A DNA stretch of 64,000 bases from Paratrimastix pyriformis (lineage: Eukaryota > Preaxostyla > Paratrimastigidae). The DNA is taken from the NCBI GenBank assembly GCA_027972325.1, contig JAPMOS010000028.1:248001-312000 (forward strand), given 5' to 3'. This document shows positions 16,135-29,200 of this stretch, in pieces. The notes beneath the pieces were generated by a model, which made no database searches, was not told the origin of the DNA, and saw nothing but the letters and a program-made list of their open reading frames with translations. The translations under genes were made by a program, and so were the position numbers. Position 1 is the stretch's first letter, and every line of letters begins with the position of its first letter.

Positions 16135-19100
16135 ATGAAACGTCCCCTTGAAGGTTGCCTGTTGTCCCTCTGTTGTCCGGGAGAATCAAAAGAGACGTAG
16201 GGCAACCGCTCGTAGTCAAAAGAGGTCGATCCAGTTGTCTTCCCGGTCCGAAAACTCCGGCAGAGTAGGTATCACTCCAGAGGTACCAGCATCCGCAGCA
16301 GTCTGCCCGTCTTTTTTTGTTGAAACCACATTCCTCCCGAAGTGACAAGTGCGGTGGACGCTTTTGATTACGTGCTTGGTCAGCACACCACTGATGAAGC
16401 CGAACCACCCCTCTATCGGATCTATCGGAATCTGAAAAATATCTGCAGTGAACCTGCACTTGTGACTTTACCGAGCAATCCGCCATGCTACAAAGATCTT
16501 CACTCGATCTTTATGAAACAGGCGGCTGCTGGCACATCCTCAATCAACCCCTCCGCCCCTATTATCGCCAAGGATCTCCACCGTATCGGTGGTGCTCGCG
16601 TCTGTTCGCCGCCTTGTTCCTCCACATTTTCCGAATCGTTCCGCGGTCAGGTGTCTTGGGACCACAGCAGCGTCTCTGGGCGCATGCTGGCCCTGCCCCA
16701 CGAGGAGATTCGCTCCCAGTCGAACTTCGCCAGCATCCGGGCGGACTGCTGCGTGTACGGGGGCAAATGGATGTACGAGGTCTGCCCGTGGCCGGTCTCG
16801 CCTGGGCCTGCATTTTTTTTGATTTCTGTCGCGGGTGGTCCCCCCCCCCAGGTCTCGCTTCGGACCTCGGGTCTGATGCAGCTGGGCTGGTGCACCCTGC
16901 GGACGGTCTTCACCCACGAGAACGGAGTCGGCGACGATCGCCACTCGTACGCATATGACGGTTGGTTGCCCCTCGTCCCCCCCCCCCCCCCCCCCCCTCC
17001 CGCACTGCCGCACCCAAACAGCATCCCCTCTCATCCCATCCGCCCCACATCCCACATCCCACATCCCACATCCCCCCACACAGGGAAGCGGATCAAGACC
17101 TGGAACGGGCGCGACCACCCGTACGGGGAGCAGTGGGCCATCGGGGATGTGATCGGGATCTGCATCGACCTGACCGACCAGGCCGTCCCCGCCGGCGCCA
17201 AGCCCGACGAGCGCGACGGCAGCCCAGGCCCGCTCGCGCCCACTCCCGGTTCCTCCTCCCGGGTGCCCCATGGCCCGAGGAAGCGCCAAATGGGCCATGC
17301 AGCTTCCCGCCCTTGTTCGCCTCACCGTGCCCATCCCCTCGCCTCCCCTCCCCTCGCCTGGCCTCGCCTGGCCCCCGACAGGAAGCAGCCCGTACGGCAA
17401 GATTGAGTTCTTCCGGAACGGGACGCCCCTGGGGATTGCCTTCCAGAACGTGGCCCGGGACCCCGAGCTCGCCTACTTCCCGGGCGTCTCCCTGGGCCAC
17501 AACGAGAAGGTCCGTCCGCCTGGCCCTCCGCCCCCCCCTCCCCGCTCGGCGGCGCATTCGTGGGTGGCTTTCGGGCCCCACGGTGGGCAGGGGGTGAGTT
17601 TCTATGCCCGCCCTGCCGGGCCGGGGGATCGTGGGGAGTCGCAGTGTCGGAGTGACAGGCACGCGCGCGGATGGGAGGGCTGAGGTCGCTGTCTGGCCCG
17701 TGCCGGTCGCTGGGAAGCCTCCCCCGCCCTCGTCAACCCTCGTCTCTGTCCCTGTCCCTGTCCCTGCCCCTGCCCCTGCCCCTGCCCCACCCGCACAGGT
17801 CTCGGTCAACTTCGGTGCGCGGCCCTTCCGGTACCCGGTGCCGGGCTACCAGCCGCTGCAGCCCGACCCGCCGCCCGCCCTGATGGCCTGCGCCCGCTAC
17901 CTGTGCCAATCCTGGGCCCGGCTGGCATACCTCGAGCTCCACCAGGCCGCCCCCGAGGTCCCCCTCGTCGCCGCGGCCCCGCCAGACCCGGCCGGTCGGC
18001 AGCCACCCCCACTTGCAACATCCTCAATGCCTTTGCTTCGACATGCGTTGCTGCCGCCGCGCTCACTTCCCCCGCCTCCTGCTGCAGCCGGGCGGCCACG
18101 AGCACAGCAGCCGGGCTGGCGGCTGCTGAGGGGCCGCCCTGCCTGGGGTGCCCTCGACCGAGGAGCGGGCCCTGCTCTACGCGGCCCTGTTCGAGTTCCT
18201 GGCTCCGCTGCTGGCCGAGCCCCTCATCGCGGCCACCGTCCTGCTGCCCTCCTCGACACGGCCTCCGCTGCCCCTCGCCAAGAGACGCGTCCGCCACCAT
18301 CCGCCTCCACTCCCCTCCCCTCCCCCCTCCCCCAATGTCCTGCCCACGCCCGCACCTTCCAGACATGCCCATCCTGCCCCTCTGCCCCTCAGCCGCCCCT
18401 CTGCCCCTCAGCCGCTCCCTCTGCCCCGCTCCCTCTGCCCCCGCTCCCTCTGCCCCCGCTCCCTCTGCCCCGCTCCCTCTGCCCCGCTCCCTCTGCCCCG
18501 CTCCCTCTGCCCCCGCTCCCTCTGCCCCGCTCCCTCTGCCCCGCTCCCTCTGCCCCGCTCCCTCTGCCCCGCTCCTCTGCCCCGCTCCTGCCCCCGCTCC
18601 TCTGCCACACCCCCGGCGGCCCAGCCCCCGCCCAGCCCCCGTCCCCGTTTCGACCTGCTGGCTCTCCCATCCCCTGCCCCCCCCGCCCAGGCCCCCGCTG
18701 TACCCGTGCCTCTCGCCGCTGGTCTCGCGGCAGCCCGGGCCCTTCCAGGTGCTGCTGCACACGCTGGGGCTCTACACCGACCGGGCCGAGCTGAAGGTGC
18801 TCGTCGACGGGACCATGTGGACCCTCTCCGAGGCCGCCCGGGCCTTCGCCCTGATGCCCGCCCCCGGCCTGGTGGCCCCCAGGCCCGCCATCAAGTCTGC
18901 GCCCACCCTCGGACACAGCCGCCATCACCACCATCCGACCATCCGACCATCAGCATCAGCATCAGCATCAACATCAACATCAGCATCAGCATCAGCATCA
19001 GCATCAGCATCATCATCATCAACATCGACATCCGGTCGTCATCTTCACCACCCAGGCTCGTCATCGTCATACAATCATCAGCATCAGCATCAGCATCAGC

Positions 19101-21079
19101 GTCCAGTCGTCGTCCTCATTATCATCCAGTCGTCGTCATTCTCATCGCCAGTCGTCGCCACCGTCACTGCTGCCCCAGCTGCCGTCACACGGCCGGCAAT
19201 GCCATCCCGCCCACCCCGGCGCCACCCATGACACGACCCACAGCTGCCCCCCCCATGACCAGATCACCACCATCCACACCCACGTCATCCACTCCCCACG
19301 TCATCCACACCCCACGTCATCCACACCCACGTCCTTCGCAGCGGCCCCGCCCTGGCGGCCTACCCTACGCTGCCCTTCCTGCAGACGGCCACGGGTGCCC
19401 TGCGGCTGGCGACCCACATGCTGGCGCACACCGCCGTCCGGGCGGCCTTCTTCTGGACGGACGCCCTCGACGCCCACATGGAGGGCCTCCTCGGCTTCCA
19501 GCAGGCCCGCGCCCCCACCAGCGCCCACCCACCCACCCGCCCGCCCGGCCGTGCTGCTTTGCCCCCCCCCCCCCCCCCCCCCCCAGAGCCCATGCCCCCC
19601 GAGTCTTACTTTGCTGCTGTGCCGCTATGGCTGTGGCTGTGGCTGTGGCTGTGCAGGTGACTCCCATGGACCTGGAGCATCGCCTGGGCGGCATCGACCT
19701 GTCCGCCTACGGGCTGCCCGCCGACCTGGCCCCGCCCTGAAGACGGAGCAGGGCCGCAGCCCCATCAGAGCATCTGCGAGGGCCTCGAGCAGGTCCGCCG
19801 ATCCACCACCTGTCCTCACCCCATCCACCGATCCACCACCTGTCCTCACCCCAGCCACCGATCCACCACCTGTCCTCACCCCATCCACCTGTCCTCACCC
19901 CATCCACCTGCTCCCCACGGCGCCGCGCCGCGCCACCACATCCCCCAGGTTGTGTTTGTGCACGCCCAGCATCACCTCACATCTCACATCACCTCAGATC
20001 ACCTCCACCATCTCACATCACCTCGTCACCTCGTCACCATCCCTTGCTCCCCACCTCCTCCTCCTCCTCCTCCCCGCATGGCGCCGCCAACATCCCCCAG
20101 GTTGAGTTTGCGCACGCCCAGCTTGTGGCCACCCTGCTGCTGCCCGACATTGTGCCCTTCCCGGCCCCGGCCCCGCCCCTGTCGGTGCCCATCCCGCCGC
20201 CCTGGGCCGTCCCCATGGCCGGCTCGCTGGCCTCGTGCCCTTCCCACGCCGCTCTTCATGTACTGGATCCGGGCCTGATCTACCGCAACCGTGCCCTCAA
20301 CCCGCGGATGGTCTCCGCCGCCGCGGCTCACCTCGGACCCGTCGGCCCTGGCCAACCTCTTCTTCGCCCTCCTCCGGCTGGCCGCCCGCTGCTCCGCTCC
20401 AAGGGCCTTCTGGCTCAGGTCCAGGCTCGCCAGGGCCGCCCCGCCCACGGCCAGGACGCCCCATCCGCCGAAAGCGCGGGCGGGTGCGGCTGCGGGGGCG
20501 ACGGCGCGGGGGCGGACGAGGCCGGGCTGGACGAGGTCATCGCAAAGGACGAGATCGGCCTCCTGCACCCCTTCCTCGTCCACAGGGTCGGCAACCCCCA
20601 CACACACACACGGTTTTTGTTTTCCCGTTACTTCTTTCCCTCTTTACTCCACACACACACACACAGAGACAGAGACAGAAGGGCACAGGGACGCTGCTTC
20701 TTCATCGTTGGTTTGACAGACCGACGCCGACAGACCGACAGACCTTCCTCATCATTGTTACCGTGTCCTCACCCCCCCCCCCCCCCCCGACCTGCCCTGT
20801 TTGTCTCGGGTCCCGGGCCGCCCTCGTCCCTCCCGCAGGGCTGGCCGAGGCTCCCTGCAGCACGGCGCGGCGGTTCCCGGCTGAGCTGATCTTCTGCGCG
20901 GTGCCCCAGGAGCAGCCCCCGCCCGGGAGGACCTCTTCTTCGACATCCTCCGCAGGCCCCTCCAGGCCCTGACAAGCTACAAGCCCCCCGCACCCATCGG
21001 TCCGGCGCCCCCATCCAGCCGCCCCCCCCCCCCCCCCCCCCCCGACCGCGGCAGACACCCTCATCCCTCGAGTTAACTC

Positions 21080-21128
<49 letters not shown>

Positions 21129-21894
21129 TCACCGCCGTCACCGCCGTCACCACCGTCACCACCACCACCCACCCACCACCCACCACCCACCACCCACCAC
21201 CCACCACCCACCACCCACCACCACCAGGCGGCCACACCCTGCAGAGCTACGTGCAGCTGCCCCGGGTGGGGGCGACTTCACCTGGAGAAGAACCACCCGT
21301 GCCGCTGCCCGCCTTCGCCCGACCAGCAACCCGCGGCTGGCGGGGGCCCACCGGCCCGAGGCGCCCCAGCGGCACGGCCCCGTGGTGCTGCTGGACGAGC
21401 CGCTGAACCCGTTCGAGGCCGAGCTGCTCGACATGGTGGTGGTCCTGTTCTACATCGTCATCGAGCCCATCCTCGACCAGGTCGGCGCCGCGTGCCCCTC
21501 CCCTTCCCCCCTTCCCCCTTCCCTTCCCCTTCCCCCCCCTTCCCCTTCCCCTTCCCCTTTCCCCTTCCCCTTCCCCCTTTCCCCTTCCCTTTCCCCCTTC
21601 CCTTTCCCCCTTCCCCTTCCCCTTCCCCCTTCCTCCTGGCCGTTGGGTGCCTCCGGGGGCCCATTTGCTCACGGCATCCGGGGCGGGGGGCGTGGGGCGG
21701 GGCAGGTGGCGCGGAACAAGGAGGAGCTGCGCTTCCAGCTGTCCCGCCTGCAGGACTCCATCGGCAAGCCGGCCGACAGCAGTGCGGTCCGCCCGCCCCC
21801 TCGCCACGCCGCCACCCCCCTGGCTCTCCCCCGGCCGCTCGGTTCCCTGATTCGGCAATCGCCGATGCTCTCGCCGCCACCATCACCACCATCC

Positions 21895-21928
<34 letters not shown>

Positions 21929-24900
21929 CCCGCCGCGCGCGCCTGCCTGCCTGCCTGCCTGCCTCTGCCTGACCCGCCCCTCTCTCCACTCTCTCCCCTC
22001 TCCCCCATGGGCCGGGCCTGCCTTCCCCCTGGTGCAGCGGGCGGATGCCCTGCGGTCGGTCTCGCTGCTCATCCGGCTGACCCAGTGGCAGCAGGTGCAC
22101 ACCTCGCACCCCTGGAAGCAGATCTCCCTGCAGCACCTGCACCTGTACCTGTCCTGCCTCCTCGAGCGGTGCTCCCGGGGCATTCCCACCCCGCCCTTCC
22201 CCGGCCAGCCCCCCGTGGCCGGGCCCCTGCCGGCCCTGCTGAGCTACGTGCCCGAGTTCTACGTGGAGAGCTACATCTACCTGCACAGGCACCTGACGGA
22301 CCCCTTCCCGCCCACCCCGACCCCGGCCCTCTGCCCGCCCCACCCCTGCGCGCTGTGGTGCGCCCCCATGCTGGCCCCGGCGGCCCTGTTCCGGGAGCAG
22401 GCGCTGGTCTTCGTGGTGCGCCACCTGACCGACAGCCGGTTCATCAACCCCGACCTGCAGCGGTCCCTGTTCCTGGCCCTGCTGGGCCTCCTCGAGGCCA
22501 ACCGGATGGTCGACTGCCTCGAGGGCCTGCTGGCACGCGGACGCACGGCCACCGCCCCCGAGCTCATCGCGGCGGGCGGCCCCGAGCGGGCCCCCGGCGG
22601 CTGGTGGGTCGAGGCCATGGGCGCCGAGGCCGCCCAGCGGGGCATCTCCCTCTACGCCGACGTCCCCCCATGGAACGGCCCCGAGCTCGGTCCGCCACCG
22701 TCCCCCGCCCCTGCACGACGCCCCCACCTCCTGACACCCCGGCCCCCAGCGCATTTTGGGGGGACGACGGCCTGTTCCCCTCATCATCAGCATCAGCATC
22801 AGCATCAGCATCAGCATCAGCATCAGCATCAGCATCAGCATCAGCATACGCACGCACCCGCACACCCGCACGCACGCACCCCCGTCTATGTTGGTGGTTC
22901 TGTGCAGACGAGCTGACGGAGCGCTGCCTGGCCGCGGACGAGTCGCTGGCCCACCCGGCGCCCCTGCGGCCGCTGCGGCGCGACCACGTGCGGTTTGTGC
23001 ATCAGCTGCTGGTCAGCTTCTCCGAGCGGACCTGGGTCTACGCGGCCCAGGTGCTGCTCACCCTGTGGAAGGGCGACGGCATGTTCAAGGTGGGCTTCCT
23101 GCGCCCCGAGGCCGAGAAGGAGCCCTTCAGGTCCCGCCCCTCAACCTCCCAGCACCCACCATCAACCCCCACCATCAACCCCCACCATCAACCCCCACCA
23201 TCAACCCCCACCATCAACCCCCACCATCAATCCCCACCAACCACCATCCCCCTTGTTGCGTTGCCCGTTGCCCGGTGGGTTCTCGAGGCTCATCCTTGTT
23301 TCTCCTCTGGGTGCCTCCGTCCGCTCGGCCTCCTTCCGCTGCCCCCCGCCCTTCCCGTGTGACGCGCAGGTACGCGACCCTCCGCCGGGCGATCGCCTTC
23401 TACCTGACCCACGCCCCGGCCCCGGCGGCCCACACCCCACCCCAGTCCCCGCCGCCCGCCCCGTCCCCCACGGGCAGCGGCGAGCACCCCACCACCCCTG
23501 CCGGCTCGCCGGCCCCCCATCCGCCAGCCCCCGCGGCCACGGGGCAGCGCCGGCCCTGGGGTGGACGGCCCCGCACGTGGTGCGGCGGGAATATTCAACG
23601 TGCTCTTCAACCAGCTCAACTACACCGTCACCGAGATGATGACCGGCCTCAGGGCCCTCCGCCAGGGCCGCATCCCACGCGATGACCACATGTCCGTCGG
23701 CGGCAGCGCCCCCACCCGCCCGGGTGCACCCGTGGGGTGGGTGTGTGTGTGTGTGTGTGTGCGCGCTCGCAGGGGGCCTCACGACTCCCTTTCGCATTAT
23801 CGCATGGCGTCCTGCTTTTGGCTGGTGGTGGTGGTGGTGGTGGTGGTGGTGGTGGTGGTGGTGGTGGTGGTGTGGTGGTGGTGGTGGTGGTGGTGGTGGG
23901 TGGTGGTGGTGGTGGTGTGTGGTGGTGGTGGTGGTGGTGGTGGTGGTGGTGGTGGTGGTGGTGGTGGTGGTGGTGGTGGTGGTGGTGGTGGTGGTGGTGG
24001 TGGTGGTGGTGGTGGTGGTGGTGGTGGTGGTGGTGGTGGTGGTGGTGGTGGTGGTGGTGGTGGTGGTGGTGGTGGTGGTGGTGGTGGTGGTGGTGGTGGT
24101 GGTGGTGGTGGTGGTGGTGGTGGTGGTGGTGGTGGTGGTGGTGGTGGTGGTGGTGGTGGTGGTGGTGGTGGTGGTGGTGGTGGTGGTGGTGGTGGTGGTG
24201 GTGGTGGTGGTGGTGGTGGTGGTGGTGGTGGTGGTGGTGGTGGTGGTGGTGGTGGTGGTGGTGGTGGTGGTGGTGGTGGTGGTGGTGGTGGTGGTGGTGG
24301 TGGTGGTGGTGGTGGTGGTGGTGGTGGTGGTGGTGGTGGTGGTGGTGGTGGTGGTGGTGGTGGTGGTGGTGGTGGTGGTGGTGGTGGTGGTGGTGGTGGT
24401 GGTGGTGGTGGTGGTGGTGGTGGTGGTGGTGGTGGTGGTGGTGGTGGTGGTGGTGGTGGTGGTGGTGGTGGTGGTGGTGGTGGTGGTGGTGGTGGTGGTG
24501 GTGGTGGTGGTGGTGGTGGTGGTGGTGGTGGTATGTGGACGGCGGCAGGTACCTGGAGCGGAAGGTCTCGGTGTGTCTCGACCTGTGCAACTTCCTCCTG
24601 CGGCTCCTCGAGTGCACCGTCCTCGACACCCCCGAGCTCTTCCTGGGGCCGGCCTACTGCGGCCACGTCCACCGCCACCCCCACCCACACACCGCCCCGG
24701 CCAGCCCCGCATCGGGGCCGCTGCGGCCGAGCGAGCTAGTCCTGGGGGCGGACGTCAACCGGACCCGGCTGGTGGAGGCCGTGCTGATGGTCATGCAGCA
24801 GCTCGGGCCGGGCGCCAACGAGGGCGACCTGGACGCCCTCCGGTCCGTCCGCCCGCCCCGCCTTCCTCGCCTCAGCCACCAATCATAATGCACAAACCTC

Positions 24901-25617
24901 ATCATGTGTGGCTCGTGCGTCTCCATCCCCCCGGCGATGGGGGCGGGGGCAGGATCCTTGCCAAGAGCAGGCACCTCGAGACGGAGCAGCTGACCCACTG
25001 CCTGGTGGCCATCCTGGCCACCCTGTTCACCTTCTGCTCGGCCGAGCCGGGGCCCCTCTTCGAGTCGCTCGCCTCGACGGGCTCCCTCAGCCTCCGCGAC
25101 CTGCGGGCCATCGGGGCCGTCCCCGGGCTGGCCGACCTGCAACGGGGGGCCCGCCCTGCCCCGCCCGAGGAGCAGCAGAAACACGGGGACGAAGCCGAGC
25201 TGGGCGCCTCGGCCTCCACCACCCCGGCCTTCCCCCCCCTGCCCCAGGCGCGCCCCGTGGTCCGGTTGGCCGACTACGAGGCCCTGCTGGGGGCCCTGGA
25301 GGCATACCTCGAGGCGAGCAAGGCACAGAGCGGCCAGCAGGCGGCGGGCCCGGCGGCCGGGGCGAACGAGGAGGAGGGTGCTGATAACCTGTGCGCAATT
25401 TGCTACGGTCTGTGGCTTGGTCCGCTACGAGGCGGCTCACACCCACACCATCGTCTACATAGTCAACCCTGTGGATACCACCTTCCTCCCGTGCAAGCAC
25501 CGCTCCTGCCACGTGTGCATCGCCCGACAAATGATGAACAAGCCCAGGTGCTTCTTTTGCAACGCCCAAATCGCGGACTTGCAGCGGGACGATGATCACC
25601 AGGAGCCAGATGCGTAG
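16135..25617 (+). CDS. RNF123: E3 ubiquitin ligase RNF123/KPC1 (SPRY + RING)
   Basis: RING ubiquitin ligase; the animal KPC1/KPC2 complex ubiquitinates p27Kip1 in the cytosol. A short first exon (16135-16153) splices in frame to give MKRPLEGQPLVVKRGRSSCL and then VTSAVDAFDYVLGQ. The SPRY domain follows: YGGKWMYEV, GLMQLGWCTLRT..GVGDDRHSYAYD, KTWNGRDHPYGEQWAIGDVI, FRNGTPLGIAF and VNFGARPFRYPVPGYQPLQ. A long helical middle region is spread over many exons, e.g. SYVPEFYVESYIYLHRHLTD and FNVLFNQLNYTVTEMMTGLR. The C-terminal RING reads DNLCAICYG..LPCKHRSCHVCIARQMMN..CFFC. Domain order and even the final CFFC spacing match RNF123. Introns hold giant repeats. The frame near 19735 breaks (see findings), so internal exons at 19.7-21 kb are approximate. 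Confidence 0.92.
18413..18600 (+). repeat. CCCGCTCCCTCTG minisatellite in RNF123 intron
   Basis: About a dozen 12-14-bp pyrimidine-rich units on the sense strand. Confidence 0.9.
18950..19110 (+). repeat. CATCAG hexanucleotide arrays in RNF123 intron
   Basis: Interrupted CATCAG/CATCAA units, the same motif as at 22784-22850 in another intron of this gene. Confidence 0.9.
21069..21225 (+). repeat. CCGCCGTCA and CCACCCA arrays
   Basis: Nine-bp CCGCCGTCA units followed by 7-bp CCACCCA units, in an RNF123 intron. Confidence 0.9.
21895..21965 (+). repeat. CCTG tetranucleotide array
   Basis: Two CCTG blocks separated by CCCGCCGCGCGCG, in an RNF123 intron. Confidence 0.9.
22784..22850 (+). repeat. 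CAGCAT array
   Basis: Nearly perfect hexanucleotide repeat of about 11 units in an RNF123 intron. Confidence 0.95.
23825..24532 (+). repeat. 700-bp GGT trinucleotide expansion in RNF123 intron
   Basis: About 235 GGT units; the last 600 bp are essentially perfect. It lies in the intron between exons coding FNVLFNQLNYTVTEMMTGLR and GRYLERKVSVCLDLCNFLLR. Open frames here (poly-Gly, poly-Trp, poly-Val, poly-Thr, poly-His, poly-Pro) are repeat artefacts. The assembled length is unlikely to be exact. Confidence 0.97.
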
Positions 25618-26210
25618 GTGGCTCGGCTCGTCTTGAACAGTTTTTTGCTTCTCTCTTCTGCTTGTTTCTTTTTATTTCTTCCCAAAGAGCACCATTTCGT
25701 GTGTGCCTGTCCTTTGACAAGAGCCGTTCGAAGCCAGTGTGCGCCCACTCCGGTGTTCTGGGCCGCGGAAAAAACGAAAACCGGTTTCAGCTCGTACGGG
25801 GCATGGCTGAGAAGGAGAACGCAGAGATACTCCCTCTCATCATAGCATCCTCCAACCTGCAACTTCCTATGGATCCAAAAATGACATCGGTACCGCCTTG
25901 CGGGCTCGCAATCTCGGCTCCACAACACCCAACGACTCCCGTTGCGTCCCGCCCTGCTTCCCTTGTCTGGCAAGACTGTTTCTTGTTTCAGCTTGACTTC
26001 TTTCGGTGTAGGCAAGCCTTCCTGTCAATTCGATCCGCTCGCCCATGCCTCGAAGGTTTGTGATCGTCGATCACGAGCCCACTCACCACTTGCGCTCTTC
26101 CAGCCAACCAGCATATTCAGCGAATAGTGTGAATCTATTTCGGCAACTTCCCCTGTCTCCAGTGTTCCACCCTTCGCCTGCCATCTCTTTGCTCACAGCA
26201 TCCCTCCGAC
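25618..26210. other. Spacer downstream of RNF123
   Basis: Less GC-rich DNA. A plus-strand reading from ATG 25803 (MAEKENAEILPLIIASSNLQ) could be a first exon of the following gene, but I could not splice it convincingly. Confidence 0.4.
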
Positions 26211-29200
26211 ATGGGACCCCCACTCCCACGGTGCAGGCCCCTTCTGCAATCACTCCGCAAGGTTTGTATGATTTTCGCAGCATTCCAACAATTCTTCTCT
26301 TCGCGCTTAGTTCCTCAACTCCCTCCTCCCCAACTCCCCGCCAGTCCCCCTGGTTCTGCCGGACCTGCTTCGATGCCATCTTCTCCCGATGGCCTCAAGG
26401 TGGACGAAGAGGAGGAGGAGCTTCAACTCATTGCAAACGAGGCCCTGAACCTGTATTCGAAAACCCTCTACGACGGGCACAGCGTGCCCACCAGCCTCGA
26501 TTTGCCCGCGCCCCTCCCCGCAGTTCCCACCATGGAAGACGGGGCTGCCCCCGACTCGACCTCGCCTGTTGTCAAGAAGATGCCTCGGACCGATAGCAGT
26601 CCCGAAGAGCAGGAACTCCCCCACCTCATCTTATCTTCCTCCGCAGGCGCGGGTGGGGTTCCCTTCGCCGCCAGCCCGTCCGCTTCGCTCTATTCGTGCG
26701 GATCGAGTACGCCGACCCAAAGCCCCGGTACTTCACCCTACGTCCTGCCACCAATACCCCTCCCACACGCGGGGAGGCACGCCGCCACACCGGAGAGCCC
26801 CGTGACCTCCGTGGCACCGCCTCTGCTCTTCCCTCCGCCAGCTCCGAATCTCCCACCTCATTCCCCGGCCTGCCCTGCGGCGATTGCTGCCCCATCTGCT
26901 GCCGCCCCCGATACGCAGACAACTCTGACCCCATTCCTCACCGAAATGGCCATCGCCCGCCCTCAACTGCCTCGGACCAGCCGCAGGCGAATCGAGGAGC
27001 AGGAACAGCCCGACCCACTGGAGAATTTCGCCGTCCCACTGGCGAGCGCCCTGCCTTCGTTCGAGAGCGCGGAACCCACGGAGGCTGCCGCGCCACCGAC
27101 ACGGAGCGCCCCGGCACCCATGCCTCTCGCCACGACCTCGCCTGCCCCAAAGTCCAAGCCCTCTCACCCCGAAGCTGGATGGAACCCCAGCCTCAATGCC
27201 CTTTCTCCCAGTGTGGTCGAGAAGCAGTCCGCAGGCGACCCGCGTCTCATTCGCACCCCGCCACCCCCCGAACTGCCCCTGGCGCAACCGTCCCCGGCCG
27301 AAGGACCGGCATCCACCTGCCGCCCCGATGCCCCTTCCGTTCCCTCCCTGAAGGTCAACCTCTCTGTGGTTGTTCCACCCCGCCCGCCCTCAGGGGCCGC
27401 CGCCCCAGCAACCCCCCAGCAGCACCACCACAAGCTGGCCTGGGTGGCTTCCGCCGATCCCACTGCAAGCCCCCGGATCGTCCCCTCGCACGCCCACCTG
27501 CCCCCTCACCACCAGCCCATCAAGCCCCGGGCTTTCAAAAACGCCGGCCCCGCGACCCCGAAGACGGCCTTTGCCGGGAGTGTCTGCAAGACCGCCATCC
27601 ACCGCCCGGTCACTGCCAACCACCTCAACCCCCCTGCGCCTGCTGCCCGACCTCCCCCGCGCCGATCCTCGCAGCCTCGGACGGGTGCGAGCCCCCTCTC
27701 TTCCAGCGTGGCACTGCGACCCCGGGCCAACTCGACCACCCGCGTGGTGCGGCCGCGGATCACACCCCTCGGCCAGCAGCCGCGGCCTCCCGTGCCCAAC
27801 CTGGCCCGGGCGCTCCTCTCGGCCGGCTCCCCGGCCATGCCGCCCATCGGAAGCCCTTTCTCTGCCTCCTCCTCGCCTCCCGCCTCCCCCCTCGTCGCGG
27901 CTGGCGCCCCGCGGATCGACACGTCCCGCAAACGAATCCGTTTCTGCCAATCGCCCTTCGACTCTCCCGCCCCGGCCCGTCCGGCCTCGCCCGAGCGCTG
28001 CTCCAGCCCCCCGGCCCTCGTCCTCAACCCACCCCTCTTCACCCTGGCCCCGCCGGCTCCCCTGGCCCCAGCATCCGCGGCCCCGCCGCCCCGGCCCAAT
28101 CAGTCGGCCCCCACAACCCCAGCCGCCGCTGCTCCTGCCGCCGCCGCCGCCGCCGCCGCCGCTCCTGCTGCCGTCTTCGCACCCACCCCATCCACCCCAC
28201 CGCAGCCACGCCGCGTCTCGGCTTCTCCTTCCCCCAGCCGGCCTGCGGTCTGCTCCCCGCCCTCTCCGCCGGCCGCCCGGCGCATCGGGGGCCCCACGGC
28301 CCTCATGTGCATCCTCCCGCCCGAGAGCAGCCCCGCGGCCCACATGATCCGCCGGCGGGCCCAACGGGCGGTCCATTCCCTGCACCACCCCCGCACCCTC
28401 GCCCACAAACGCCTGGTTTCCCCGCCCCGCCCCCAACCCCACCCCACTGCCGCGCCCCGAACCCCACCGCCGCTGGTCCGATCCGCGACCGACCCCACCT
28501 CGGCCGCCGCCATCCACGGGGTCCCGCTGCCTGCCGGCGAGGTGGGCCGGAAACACCCCCGCCACCGGAGCCACGAGCGCCACCAGGCCGCCCAGCAGTA
28601 CCTCGACCAGCGCATCCACGCGGGCTTCGCCAACCCCATCCTGAAGCACGAGGATTTCGTCGACGGGGGGGCCCTGATGCTCCTCGAGGTCTGTTCCGAC
28701 GCCCCGCCCCCGCCCCCCGCCTCCCCGCCCCCTGCCCCCCCCGCCCCGCCCCTGCCCCCGCCCCCCGCCCCGCCCCCGCCCCGCCCCCCCCGCCCCCCCC
28801 GCCCCCGCCCCCCCTGCCCCTGCCCCCTGCCCTTTTCTTTTATTTTTTGTTTTGCCCCGCCCTTTTCTGAACCTTTTTGCATTTTTTATTTTTCATTCCT
28901 TTTTTGAGACGGCCCCTTTCCACCGAGACGGTCCTGTTGCCCCCCCCTTTCCAGCAGTTATGTGCCCTCCCGACCACCACCACCACCACCCCCACTCGCG
29001 CAGCATCGCCCGCAGCCCATGCCGTTTCGTCCCCATCGCTCCGTCATGCCCCGGCGTCCGGCGCTCCCCGGGGGCTCCCTTTCCCAGGCCCCTCTCCCCG
29101 CCCCACATCCACACCCTCGCCTCGCCCCACTTCCGCGGATGCGCCTTCGCCCGGCTGCAGCCTGGCGCCCCGGCCGCCCAGGCTCCCCGCCGCCACCTTC

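Noticed and set aside
23561-24739. Long open frames of poly-Gly, poly-Trp, poly-Val, poly-His, poly-Thr and poly-Pro
   Set aside because: They are only the six readings of a GGT microsatellite lying in an RNF123 intron.
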